In this document: positions 6,070 through 13,803 of the stretch, piece after piece
Layout: each line of letters begins with the position of its first letter
Position numbering within the stretch: position 1 is the stretch's first letter
NCBI GenBank assembly: GCA_027325115.1
Contig: DAHWFG010000460.1
Location: forward strand, 1 to 21,001
Reading direction: 5' to 3'
From: JAKBCQ01 sp021807585
Lineage (GTDB): Bacteria > Planctomycetota > Planctomycetia > Isosphaerales > Isosphaeraceae
DNA: 21,001 nucleotides
The notes under the pieces: generated by a model
Told to the model about the DNA's origin: nothing
The model's database searches: none
The model's input: only the letters and a program-made list of their open reading frames with translations
Program-made: the position numbers and the translations under genes

Positions 6070-7827
6070 TTATTTCGATTTTGATCCAATGAGGGCGGCC
6101 GGGTCGTCGACGACGAGGTAGTGGCCGTGATCGGCGGTGACGATGAGGGCGGATTCGTTCCAATCGCTATGGTGTTGGACCCAATCGATCACGGTTTTGA
6201 CGGCGTCTTCGCCCGAGAGGACGGCGCCTACGGCGTTATCGAGGTTATTGTCGTGGAGAGCGAAATCGACGTCGCCGGCTTCGATGAAGAGTGCGAAGGG
6301 ACGGGCGGGATCGGCCGAGAGGAGGGTGATCGCGGCTTTGGTGAGATCGACCAGGGTTGGTTGTTCGATCAAATCTTGATGCGAATAGTTTTCGGCTTTG
6401 GAGCGGATACCGTCGACTGGGTCGTAATTTCCGTCGGCGGTTTGGTAGGGGAGGTGATCGAAGCGATCGGAACCGAAGCAGGCGAAGAGGCGTTTCTTTT
6501 GAGCCGCGGCGGTTTGGGCGGCGGATTGGAGGGCTTGGGCGGCGTTCGTTCCGTTTGAGGGCTCGACGACGACGTATCGCCCGCCGTTTTTGGCGTCGAT
6601 TATGGCGCGATCGTCGGCGGTTAAGTATGTGTTACCGGGGACGACATTTTTACCTTGTTGGATTGTGAGGACGGCGCGGGCGGCGATTTTGCCGAAGCCT
6701 GTACCCATGACGACGTCGAGTCCCTGGTGGATCGGCTCATGTCGCGTCGTTTGGGTGATGCTTTGGAGTCCGAGCATATCGCGTGCGAGGTCTTGGTAAT
6801 CGTCTCGGGTGACGTTGTGCGCGTACATGGCTGCTGGGGACGCGTGGCAGAACGGGACCGAGGTGACGGTTCCGACTTTCCATCCGGACTGTTGCAATTG
6901 TTGAAACAAGGTGGTTTGGAATTGACCGTGATCGTCGACGTTGATTCCGTCGTCGTACATTTTGACTCCGGTGGCGAATTCTCCGGCGCTTGGAGCGGAG
7001 TCGGTGACGGCGTGGGGGATACCGCCGATTTTGGCGAGGATTTCTTTATCGAGCGCGTTCATCGCCTGACCTTTGATGTAGCCCGGGGCTTCGAGTCGTC
7101 CTTTGGTCCAGGGGTTTGGGCCGGCGATGCGCGGGTCGTACCCTCCCTGCATGCTGTCGGGTGGGATCATTACGGTTTGATTATTCACATCGGCGATGTT
7201 TTTTTCGTGCGACGGGGATGTGACGTAATAGCCGTATTGCAATTTGGCGCCGGGGATGTCGTCTTGAAAGACGAGCCCCGAGCCTTTTCCCTCGTGGTAG
7301 ATCGTTTTGGAGCGGACGATCGCGGCGGCGCGGGTCGTCTCCCAATCCATACCGTCGAACCAGATGATGAAGAGGTGTTTAACTCCGTGCGCAACGGCGT
7401 CTTTTTGAACGAAATATAAGTCGGATTGATCGGCGTATTCGGCGTTTGGGTCGACGGTGCCGGCGGGGATTGTTCCGAAGAGTTCTTGAACGCGTTTGGG
7501 GTCTCGGTATCGGCTGTTCGCTCCGACGACCTTGTCGAGTCGGATTTTGGAACCGAAGGCGTAGACGGGGATCAATCGGTTGGTGTGGCCGCGGTGATTG
7601 GAGAAGACGTCGTTCGCGCCTTGCGAGCCGAAGTGGTAAGCGCGGGGCATTTTTTGATTTTGCGTGGCGATCGCCTTGGCCTGGAGATCTTTGAGGACGT
7701 CTTGGCCGCGCGTCGGTCTGACGGATATCAAAGCGGATGAAGCCGCGGCGGCGACGAGGAGACCGAGCGAGATTTGTCGTAAGGTTGTGCGGGGCGGGAT
7801 CACTGGGGCGCTCCTGGCGTTGAGCAT
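6070..7827 (-). CDS. Exported alkaline phosphatase (PhoA-type fold)
   Basis: It hydrolyses phosphate monoesters outside the cytoplasm using a serine nucleophile and bound metal ions. I chose the ATG at 7827 (585 residues); a TTG at 7848 adds seven residues without merit. An N-terminal signal segment (LGLLVAAAASSALISV) precedes the mature protein. Family motifs in order: WFDGMDWETT (first metal Asp region), VTDSAPSAGEFATG with Ser277 as nucleophile, FIEAGDVDFALHDNNL (metal-binding Asp and His), and VTADHGH near the end. The spacing matches alkaline phosphatases of about 500-600 residues found in planctomycetes. It stands alone, divergent from glgC across 400 bases, and ends at a clear terminator. 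No PHO box could be recognised. The substrate is not evident; scavenging of organic phosphate is the usual role. Confidence 0.9.
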   Translation of the reverse strand: MLNARSAPVIPPRTTLRQISLGLLVAAAASSALISVRPTRGQDVLKDLQAKAIATQNQKMPRAYHFGSQGANDVFSNHRGHTNRLIPVYAFGSKIRLDKVVGANSRYRDPKRVQELFGTIPAGTVDPNAEYADQSDLYFVQKDAVAHGVKHLFIIWFDGMDWETTRAAAIVRSKTIYHEGKGSGLVFQDDIPGAKLQYGYYVTSPSHEKNIADVNNQTVMIPPDSMQGGYDPRIAGPNPWTKGRLEAPGYIKGQAMNALDKEILAKIGGIPHAVTDSAPSAGEFATGVKMYDDGINVDDHGQFQTTLFQQLQQSGWKVGTVTSVPFCHASPAAMYAHNVTRDDYQDLARDMLGLQSITQTTRHEPIHQGLDVVMGTGFGKIAARAVLTIQQGKNVVPGNTYLTADDRAIIDAKNGGRYVVVEPSNGTNAAQALQSAAQTAAAQKKRLFACFGSDRFDHLPYQTADGNYDPVDGIRSKAENYSHQDLIEQPTLVDLTKAAITLLSADPARPFALFIEAGDVDFALHDNNLDNAVGAVLSGEDAVKTVIDWVQHHSDWNESALIVTADHGHYLVVDDPAALIGSKSK

Positions 7828-8228
7828 CGAGGGAAGATCCAGGTACAAGCCGATGCGTCGGTACGGGTCGATCGTCGAGCGGCGGTTGGGGGGTCGGTGT
7901 CGATCGTTCGGGTTCTGGAGTGATATTAATCGCTCGGGGGGATGAAAACGACGTGGGATTGCGATGAAATCGGCGTGAAGCGTTGGGAAATCGGTTGAGA
8001 GAGGGTTTGGAGCGAGGGGTTGATCGTGTTGGTTTTGGGAGCGGGTGGACGTTTTATGGGCGGTTCGATCGTGAAGTTGTTGGTTCCGGGGCGATTAGGG
8101 CGCACAATGGATTTGTGGCGTCGCGGGACGATTTGGGGCGATTCGCGAGCCGAGCCCGCTCGAGGGGTGTCGGCGGTCGGTTTGAATCCCGCGGCGTGTC
8201 GATCGCGTCGTCGAGCGGAGGCATCACG
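7828..8228. other. Divergent intergenic region between the phosphatase gene and glgC
   Basis: These 401 bases separate two divergent genes. A TAATAT box on the minus strand (near 7924-7929) could be the -10 of the phosphatase gene, but no good -35 goes with it. The glgC frame is open leftward to 7983, yet the in-frame extension has no family resemblance and is R/G-rich shadow coding. GGAGG at 8217-8221 is the ribosome site of glgC. I see no other structure. Confidence 0.5.
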
Positions 8229-9470
8229 TTGTTACGAGACGTATTGGCGATCATCTTGGCGGGGGGCCGCGGGTCGCGGCTGGAACCGCTGACGAGGGAT
8301 CGCGCCAAGCCCGCGGTCCCGTTCGGCGGGATTTATCGGATCATTGATTTCACGCTCTCGAATTGCATCAATTCCGATCTGAGGAAGATCCTGGTACTGA
8401 CGCAATACAAGGCGATCAGCCTGAGCCGGCACATCGACCAGGGGTGGAGTTTTTTGTGCCGCGAGCTCGACGAGTACATCGAGGTGATTCCGCCGCAGCA
8501 GCGGATCACCGAGCATTGGTATCAGGGGACGGCCGATGCTATATATCAGAACGTTTACACGATAGAGAAGGCGGCGCCGCGGGACACGCTGATTTTGGCG
8601 GGCGATCATATTTACAAAATGAATTATTCAAAGATGATTGATTTTCATCGAGAGATGAACGCCGATTTGACGATCGCGTGTTTGCCCGTTCCGCGGAAGG
8701 AGGCGACCGAGTTCGGTGTGATGAAGATCGACGGCGCGGGGGGGGTGACGGGATTTCGCGAGAAGCCGCGCGATCCCGAGGGGATGCCGGGGGATCCCGA
8801 GACGGCGCTCGCCTCGATGGGAATTTATATTTTCAATACGAATTTGATGTATGAGTTGTTGTTTCAGGACGCGGCGAAGAAGGAGGGGAGTCATCACGAT
8901 TTCGGCAGGGACATTATACCGGGGATGTTGGGTACGCACCGGGTGTTCGCGTATCCGTTTCAGGACGAGAATCGGAAGAAGGCGGCGTACTGGCGCGACG
9001 TGGGGACTCTCGACGCGTATTATCAAACGAACATGGATTTGATTCAGATTGATCCGATTCTCAATTTATATGATCGCGATTGGCCGATTCATACGTATCA
9101 GATTCCTTCTCCGCCGCCGAAGTTTGTGCACATCGAGCCCGAGCGTCGGGGGGTGGCGTTGAATTCGGTGATTTGCCAGGGGTCGATCGTATCGGGGGGG
9201 CAGGTATACCGGAGCATTTTATCGCCGAACGTGCGGATCAACAGTTTCGCGCTCGTGGAGGATTCGATTTTATTCGAGGGGGTGGAGGTGGGTCGGCATG
9301 CTCGGGTGCGGCGTGCGATCATCGATAAGGACGTGAAGGTTCCGGCGGGTTTCGAGCTCGGCTGGAACCGCGAGGTCGATTTGGCGCGGGGGCTTACCGT
9401 CACCGACGAGGGGCTGACGGTCGTTCCCAAAGGCGAGGATCTCGAACGGTTCGTTCCCCAGGGGGGATGA
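8229..9470 (+). CDS. glgC: Glucose-1-phosphate adenylyltransferase (ADP-glucose pyrophosphorylase)
   Basis: It makes ADP-glucose from ATP and glucose-1-phosphate, the committed step of bacterial glycogen synthesis. The start is TTG 8229: GGAGG lies 7 bases before it, and the resulting 413 residues match the family length, whereas the open frame from 7983 adds 82 unrelated residues. Motifs: the nucleotide loop ILAGGRGSRLEPLT (residues 9-22), KPAVPFGG, YQGTADAIYQN, AGDHIYKMNY, GFREKP (the Lys that contacts glucose-1-phosphate), DFGRDIIP and YWRDVGTLDAYYQTN. The C-terminal third is the left-handed beta-helix used for assembly and allostery. No other glycogen gene adjoins it. The weak TTG start with a strong ribosome site suggests tuned expression. 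Confidence 0.96.
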   Translation: MLRDVLAIILAGGRGSRLEPLTRDRAKPAVPFGGIYRIIDFTLSNCINSDLRKILVLTQYKAISLSRHIDQGWSFLCRELDEYIEVIPPQQRITEHWYQGTADAIYQNVYTIEKAAPRDTLILAGDHIYKMNYSKMIDFHREMNADLTIACLPVPRKEATEFGVMKIDGAGGVTGFREKPRDPEGMPGDPETALASMGIYIFNTNLMYELLFQDAAKKEGSHHDFGRDIIPGMLGTHRVFAYPFQDENRKKAAYWRDVGTLDAYYQTNMDLIQIDPILNLYDRDWPIHTYQIPSPPPKFVHIEPERRGVALNSVICQGSIVSGGQVYRSILSPNVRINSFALVEDSILFEGVEVGRHARVRRAIIDKDVKVPAGFELGWNREVDLARGLTVTDEGLTVVPKGEDLERFVPQGG

Positions 9471-9779
9471 CGCGGCGATCGGGTTTACGCGCCAACCGGC
9501 TCTCGATCCGCATTTTGGAAAGTCGAGACGCCGATCGAAATCGCGCATACGGCGGCGATTATCGTTCATGTGAAGAAATATCGCAAAGAAAGGCCGGTCG
9601 GCGCGATCGCTCCGAGTGTTATCAATCATTTACATTAAGATATAACGTTTTGATGTGTATGAAGTGGTTTTTATCGCGTATCGAGGGAACGCCGTCGCGG
9701 AAATTGCTGGCGATGCGATCGATTATGGTTTAGGATCGACTGGTATACTCGACTCCTCTATCTCCGCCGAAATTGGAAA
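9471..9779. other. Intergenic region between glgC and rlmN
   Basis: These 309 bases hold the rlmN promoter candidate at 9741-9749 and nothing else I can support. A frame of 88 codons begins at an ATG overlapping the glgC stop, but it has no ribosome site of its own and an Arg/Ser-rich composition typical of chance frames here. No terminator hairpin with a T-run was seen after glgC. Confidence 0.5.
9741..9749 (+). promoter_or_regulatory. Extended -10 promoter of rlmN
   Basis: TGGTATACT is an extended -10 element (TG, one base, then TATACT, 5 of 6 consensus). It lies 31 bases before the ATG of rlmN, giving an expected leader of about 24 bases. No convincing -35 box sits upstream, which extended -10 promoters can do without. 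Confidence 0.45.
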
Positions 9780-10865
9780 ATGAAAAGCCGTTTACTCGAT
9801 TTGTCACCGATTGATCTCGAGCGTGCGATGGCCGAGCGCGGCGTTGCGGGTTATCGCGCGCGGCAGATTTGGAGTTGGGTGATCGATCGCCGCGCCGAGC
9901 GGTTTGAAACGATGACCGACCTGCCGCGAGCGCTTCGTGAGGAGCTCGACTTAACGTTCGAGATTTTCACCACCGAGACGATTACGCGATCGGTTGACGA
10001 CGACGGAACGACGAAGCTTCTTTTGTCGTGTCGCGACGGTGAAACGATTGAAACGGTACTGATGGCGGAGGGGAGTCGGCGGACGGTTTGCGTGAGCACG
10101 CAGGTGGGCTGCGGGATGGGATGCGTGTTTTGCGCGAGCGGGTTGAAGGGGGTTGTGAGGAACCTGACGCGGGGGGAGATTCTCGAGCAGATTGTTCGCC
10201 AGCGTAACGCGTTACGCGAGGGTGAGCGGGTTTCGCACGTGGTGGTGATGGGGATGGGGGAGAGCCTGGCGAATCTCGACGAGTTGCTCGCGGCGCTCGA
10301 GGTTGTTTGTGCGCCCGCTCCGCTCGGTTTGGGATTGAGTCAACGTCGGGTGACGATCTCGACGGTGGGTTTGCCCGATAAGATGAGGAAGCTCGCCGAG
10401 CTTGATCGCCGATACCATTTGGCGGTGTCGTTGCACGCGGCGACCGAATCGCTCCGCGACCGGCTGGTACCGATCAGTCACAAGGTTGGATTGGGGGCGG
10501 TGATCGACGCGGCCGATCGTTATTTTGAACAGACGGGTCGTCAGGTGACGTTCGAGTACGTACTTTTGGGGGGTGTGAACGATCGCGGCGAAGACGCGCG
10601 CGCGCTCGCGGAATTGATGTCGACGCGCTCGGCGCACGTCAATCTGATCCCTTATAATCCCGTTGCGGGGTTGGAGTTTGAGCGACCGAGCGACGCCGCG
10701 GTCGAGCGGTTCACGGCGATTCTCAAGTCGCGGTCGGTGAGCGTGACGGTTCGTAAGACGAAGGGACGGGTGATCGACGCGGCGTGCGGCCAGCTTCGCC
10801 GCCGGACGGCCGACGCGGGTTCGGCGCTTTTTCAAGGAGACCCGCTGGGAACGGCGCGGGAGTAG
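9780..10865 (+). CDS. rlmN: Dual-specificity 23S rRNA/tRNA adenine-C2 methyltransferase RlmN
   Basis: This radical SAM enzyme methylates C2 of A2503 in 23S rRNA (and A37 in some tRNAs). The 361-residue product has the CxxxCxxC cluster motif at C111, C115 and C118 (CGMGCVFC), the conserved Cys104 seven residues upstream, and the near C-terminal catalytic Cys336 (DAACGQL). The spacing matches E. coli RlmN (C118, C125, C129, C132, C355). Other landmarks are RRVTISTVGL, LAVSLHAA, EYVLLGGVND and LIPYNPV. In the GMGEP motif the proline is replaced (MGMGESLANLD). The start at ATG 9780 fits the family N-terminus, including GVAGYRARQIWSW; only a weak GGA precedes it. Confidence 0.96.
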   Translation: MKSRLLDLSPIDLERAMAERGVAGYRARQIWSWVIDRRAERFETMTDLPRALREELDLTFEIFTTETITRSVDDDGTTKLLLSCRDGETIETVLMAEGSRRTVCVSTQVGCGMGCVFCASGLKGVVRNLTRGEILEQIVRQRNALREGERVSHVVVMGMGESLANLDELLAALEVVCAPAPLGLGLSQRRVTISTVGLPDKMRKLAELDRRYHLAVSLHAATESLRDRLVPISHKVGLGAVIDAADRYFEQTGRQVTFEYVLLGGVNDRGEDARALAELMSTRSAHVNLIPYNPVAGLEFERPSDAAVERFTAILKSRSVSVTVRKTKGRVIDAACGQLRRRTADAGSALFQGDPLGTARE

Positions 10866-11000
10866 GTCTGAATGCGGCGCGGGGTGAAACGCGATCGATG
10901 ACGTTGATATCAAGAGACGACCGATCGCGCCGCGGGACGAGAGACACGATCGATCTTAAACATAAAAAACTTTGTGAATGATAGGCGGAAGGGGAATTTC

Positions 11001-11690
11001 GTGTCGCAAGACGGTCCGACGCTGTCCGAGCAATTGGAAAGCACCGATCCCGACGTCCAACTGATGTTGCAGGTGAAGGACGACGTGCACGGAGCGTTCG
11101 AGGTGCTTGTGCAGCGGTATCAGGACCGGTTGTTGGGCATCATCGTACATTTGGTGGGGGATGCGACCGAGGCCGAGGATTTGACGCAAGAGGTGTTTCT
11201 GCGGATTTACAAGGCGCGGAAGGGTTACAAGCCGCGGGCGAAGTTTTCGACTTGGTTGTTCACGGTGGCGAACAATTTGGTGTCGAATTATCTCAGGTCG
11301 AAGGGTCGAAATCGGCAGGTTTCGCTCGACGCGGGGGCTTCGGGTTCGCAGGGGGTTCCGGCGGGCGAGCGGGTACAGGCTTCGGGGGGTACGCCGTCGG
11401 CGCAGATGCGTCAGGCCGAGCTCGCCGAGGTCGTGCGGCGGGCGCTTGATAATTTGGGCGAGGATCAAAAGCTCGCGGTATTATTGAACAAATTTGAACA
11501 GATGAAATATGCGGAGATCGCCGAGATCATGGGGAAATCGGAGTCGGCGGTGAAATCGTTGCTTTCGCGCGCTCGGACGAATTTGCGGGAATCGCTTGAG
11601 CCTTATTTCAAAACGGGGGCGAAGACGATCGAGGCGCCCCCTCCGCAGCGCCGGCACAAGCCGATCGATCCCTCGATCGACGACGATTGA
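11001..11690 (+). CDS. ECF-type RNA polymerase sigma factor (RpoE/SigW-like)
   Basis: I chose GTG 11001 (229 residues) because AAGGGGA lies just upstream at about 5-base spacing; the frame also allows a GTG at 10974. Region 2 is clear: AFEVLVQRYQDRLLGIIVHL, DATEAEDLTQEVFLRIYKA and FSTWLFTVANNLVSNYLR. A flexible linker rich in Gly, Ala, Ser and Gln follows. Region 4 then carries the helix-turn-helix (LGEDQKLAVLLNKFEQMKY, AEIAEIMGKSESAVKSLLSRAR). The tail is Pro/Arg-rich and ends in acidic residues. Such proteins direct RNA polymerase to dedicated promoters. No anti-sigma gene is next to it; its neighbours are rlmN and comF, so its regulator must be elsewhere, or it is controlled in another way. 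Confidence 0.92.
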   Translation: MSQDGPTLSEQLESTDPDVQLMLQVKDDVHGAFEVLVQRYQDRLLGIIVHLVGDATEAEDLTQEVFLRIYKARKGYKPRAKFSTWLFTVANNLVSNYLRSKGRNRQVSLDAGASGSQGVPAGERVQASGGTPSAQMRQAELAEVVRRALDNLGEDQKLAVLLNKFEQMKYAEIAEIMGKSESAVKSLLSRARTNLRESLEPYFKTGAKTIEAPPPQRRHKPIDPSIDDD

Positions 11691-11758
11691 CGCGGCTCGG
11701 CTCGAAGATCGGCGATCGGTTCTCATAAAAATATCAAGTGAATTATTAAGTTAAAAGC

Positions 11759-12559
11759 ATGACGTCTTTTTTGACGGAAGATCGAAGGGTTTTGATGCGA
11801 GCGTGGCTTGGGGCGCTCGCGGCGGATTTCGACGCGCTTTTGTTTCCGACCGAGTGCGCGGTGTGCGGGGTTGAATCGGGGTCGGCGGTTTTTTGCGAGT
11901 CGTGCAAGGAGAAGCTGATCGTCGGGGGGGGCGCCGCGTGCGAGCGTTGCGCGTCGCGGCTTGGCCCGTGGTCGCGAAACGACGACGGCGCGTGTTGGTG
12001 GTGTCGCGGACGTCGGCTCGGTTTCGACGCGGCGTTCGCGCTCGCCCCTTACGCCGAGCCGTTGCGAACGCTCTGTTTGCGCGTCAAGCGGCCGAACGAC
12101 GGCTGGCTGGCTCGAAGACTTATTGATTTATTGATGGATTTACGTCGCGATGCGATTGCGCGGTCGATCGGCGTTCGTCCCCCCTACCCTGGCGGGCTCG
12201 CTCCCGCGGTCGTTCCGGTTCCGCTCCACCGGCTGCGGAATTGGCGTCGCGGTTACAATCAGGCCGAGGCGTATGCGCGGCGTCTCGCGGTGCGGCTTGG
12301 TTTGCGGTACATGAATCCTCTGAAGCGGGTCGTCGCGACGCCCAAGCTCGCGGGATTGAGCCGGAGCGAGCGAGCCGACGTGATGCGCGGAGCGTTCGGC
12401 GTGCGGCGCGGTTACGGTCGACAGTTGCGGGGACGCTCGATCGCACTCGTCGACGACGTGATGACCTCGGGAGCGACGTGCGACTCCGCGGCGCGGGCGC
12501 TCAAAAACGCGGGAGCGATCCGCGTCGTCGTCGTCGTAATCGGTCGAACCGATATCTAA
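11759..12559 (+). CDS. comF: ComF family protein (zinc ribbon plus phosphoribosyltransferase domain)
   Basis: The 266-residue product has the family layout. The N-terminal part has zinc-binding Cys pairs (CAVCG, CESC, CERC, CWWC at about residues 35-82). It is followed by FDAAFALAPYAEPLRTL, then the PRTase-like domain with PVPLHRLRNWRRGYNQAE and the PRPP loop IALVDDVMTSGAT. ComFC of Bacillus works in DNA uptake, and GntX in E. coli is its relative; in most bacteria the role is unclear, so I infer only a nucleotide/DNA-related function. It sits 68 bases after the sigma factor and 36 bases before hemC, so it may be cotranscribed with hemC. The start at ATG 11759 follows an AT-rich stretch without a good ribosome site. 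Confidence 0.9.
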   Translation: MTSFLTEDRRVLMRAWLGALAADFDALLFPTECAVCGVESGSAVFCESCKEKLIVGGGAACERCASRLGPWSRNDDGACWWCRGRRLGFDAAFALAPYAEPLRTLCLRVKRPNDGWLARRLIDLLMDLRRDAIARSIGVRPPYPGGLAPAVVPVPLHRLRNWRRGYNQAEAYARRLAVRLGLRYMNPLKRVVATPKLAGLSRSERADVMRGAFGVRRGYGRQLRGRSIALVDDVMTSGATCDSAARALKNAGAIRVVVVVIGRTDI

Positions 12560-12595
12560 CAAGCGATCAATTATTCTCAAGAAATTGTTAAACGC

Positions 12596-13540
12596 ATGAT
12601 TGAACAAGAGGCGAGGCGCGTTCTTCGAATCGGCACGAGGGGAAGCAAGCTGGCGTTGTGGCAGGCCGAGCACGTCGCGGCGCTTTTGCGCGCCGCGGCG
12701 CCCGCCGTCGACGTGGAAATTGTACAAATACGCACATCGGGAGATATCGATCGAACCTCTCCCCTCGCGGCGATCGGCGGGACGGGGGCGTTCACCAAGG
12801 AAATCGAGCGCGCCTTGCTCGATCGGACCGCCGATATCGCGGTGCACAGTTTGAAGGATCTTCCCACTCTCGTCGTGCCGGAACTTACGCTCGCCGCGGT
12901 TCCGGTGCGCGAAGACGTTTCCGACGCGCTCGTCGCCCCTCGCCATCGATCGTTCAAGGCGCTCCCTCAAGGCGCTCGGATCGGCACAAGTTCACTGAGA
13001 CGATCGGCGATCCTTCAAAACATGAGATCTGATTTGCGCATTGAACCGATTCGAGGGAACGTTGAAACGAGGCTTAAGCTTGCGCTCGACGGGACGCTCG
13101 ACGCGGTCGTGCTCGCGTACGCGGGGCTTTCGCGTCTCGGCCTCGCCTCGTTCGTCGACGAAAAGCTCGAGCCTCCCGAATTCCTTCCCGCGGTCGGCCA
13201 GGGAGCTCTGGGAATTGAATGCCGCGACGACGACGAATCGACGAAAGCCGTTCTCAATCAACTGATTGATCGATCAAGTTTTGATTCGGTGATCGCAGAG
13301 CGTCGTCTTTTGGCCGAGCTCGAGGGGGGTTGTTTGATCCCGCTCGCGGCGTGGGGCAGGCGCACGGGCGATGGCGTTTTGGCGCTTAACGCCGCGCTTT
13401 ATTCGCGCGACGGTCGCGAGCGGATCGACGCGAACGCTTCGGGGCCGACGTCCGATCCCGCGGGTTTAGGCCTTCGCACGGCGCAATCGCTTCGCGATCA
13501 GGGCGCCGAATCGATCATCAAGGCGTGGCGCAACGCCTGA
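12596..13540 (+). CDS. hemC: Hydroxymethylbilane synthase (porphobilinogen deaminase)
   Basis: It joins four porphobilinogens into hydroxymethylbilane in heme biosynthesis, in the cytoplasm. The 314 residues match the family. Motifs: RIGTRGSKLALWQA at the start, HSLKDLPT, IGTSSLRRSAIL and IRGNVETRL (arginines that hold the growing chain), VGQGALGIECR, and Cys246 in LEGGCLIPLAAWG, which binds the dipyrromethane cofactor. The protein ends normally with an amphipathic segment. No other heme gene adjoins. The ATG at 12596 lacks an obvious Shine-Dalgarno sequence. The 263 bases after it (to 13803) contain only the ribosome site of the next gene and no terminator I could find. Confidence 0.96.
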   Translation: MIEQEARRVLRIGTRGSKLALWQAEHVAALLRAAAPAVDVEIVQIRTSGDIDRTSPLAAIGGTGAFTKEIERALLDRTADIAVHSLKDLPTLVVPELTLAAVPVREDVSDALVAPRHRSFKALPQGARIGTSSLRRSAILQNMRSDLRIEPIRGNVETRLKLALDGTLDAVVLAYAGLSRLGLASFVDEKLEPPEFLPAVGQGALGIECRDDDESTKAVLNQLIDRSSFDSVIAERRLLAELEGGCLIPLAAWGRRTGDGVLALNAALYSRDGRERIDANASGPTSDPAGLGLRTAQSLRDQGAESIIKAWRNA

Positions 13541-13803
13541 GCCGATCGGAATGCGCGGGTGGGATCGCACGTCACGGCCGTCTTGTCGATCACGTTTGAT
13601 CGAATCCGAAAAATCAATGCAATCGGCGCGATCGATCGAGGGGCCCTCGAAGTCGCGGTCGAGGTAAAGGTCACAGTCGATTCAGGCGGCGAAATCACTC
13701 TCAAATCGACGCTCGTCGAACGCGATTTTGATCCGATAGAAAAAGGTAGGATATCGCGTCGTCTCGGCGATCGGCGTAACGGCGTCTTGAGGAGCGAGTT
13801 CAC

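Noticed and set aside
5586..6092. Plus-strand frame of 168 codons
   Set aside because: It is antisense to the 5' part of the exported protein gene and to the terminator; its composition is that of the GATCG bias.
6655..7419. Plus-strand frame of 254 codons
   Set aside because: It is antisense to the catalytic core of the alkaline phosphatase, which has all family motifs on the other strand.
9467..9733. 88-codon frame after glgC with an ATGA overlap
   Set aside because: The overlap looks like coupling, but the product is Arg/Ser-rich, matches nothing I know and runs to within 11 bases of the rlmN extended -10 promoter element.
10212..10913. Minus-strand frame of 233 codons
   Set aside because: It is antisense to rlmN, whose motifs are certain.
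12140..12970. Minus-strand frame of 276 codons
   Set aside because: It spans comF, the gap and hemC on the opposite strand with no domain of its own.
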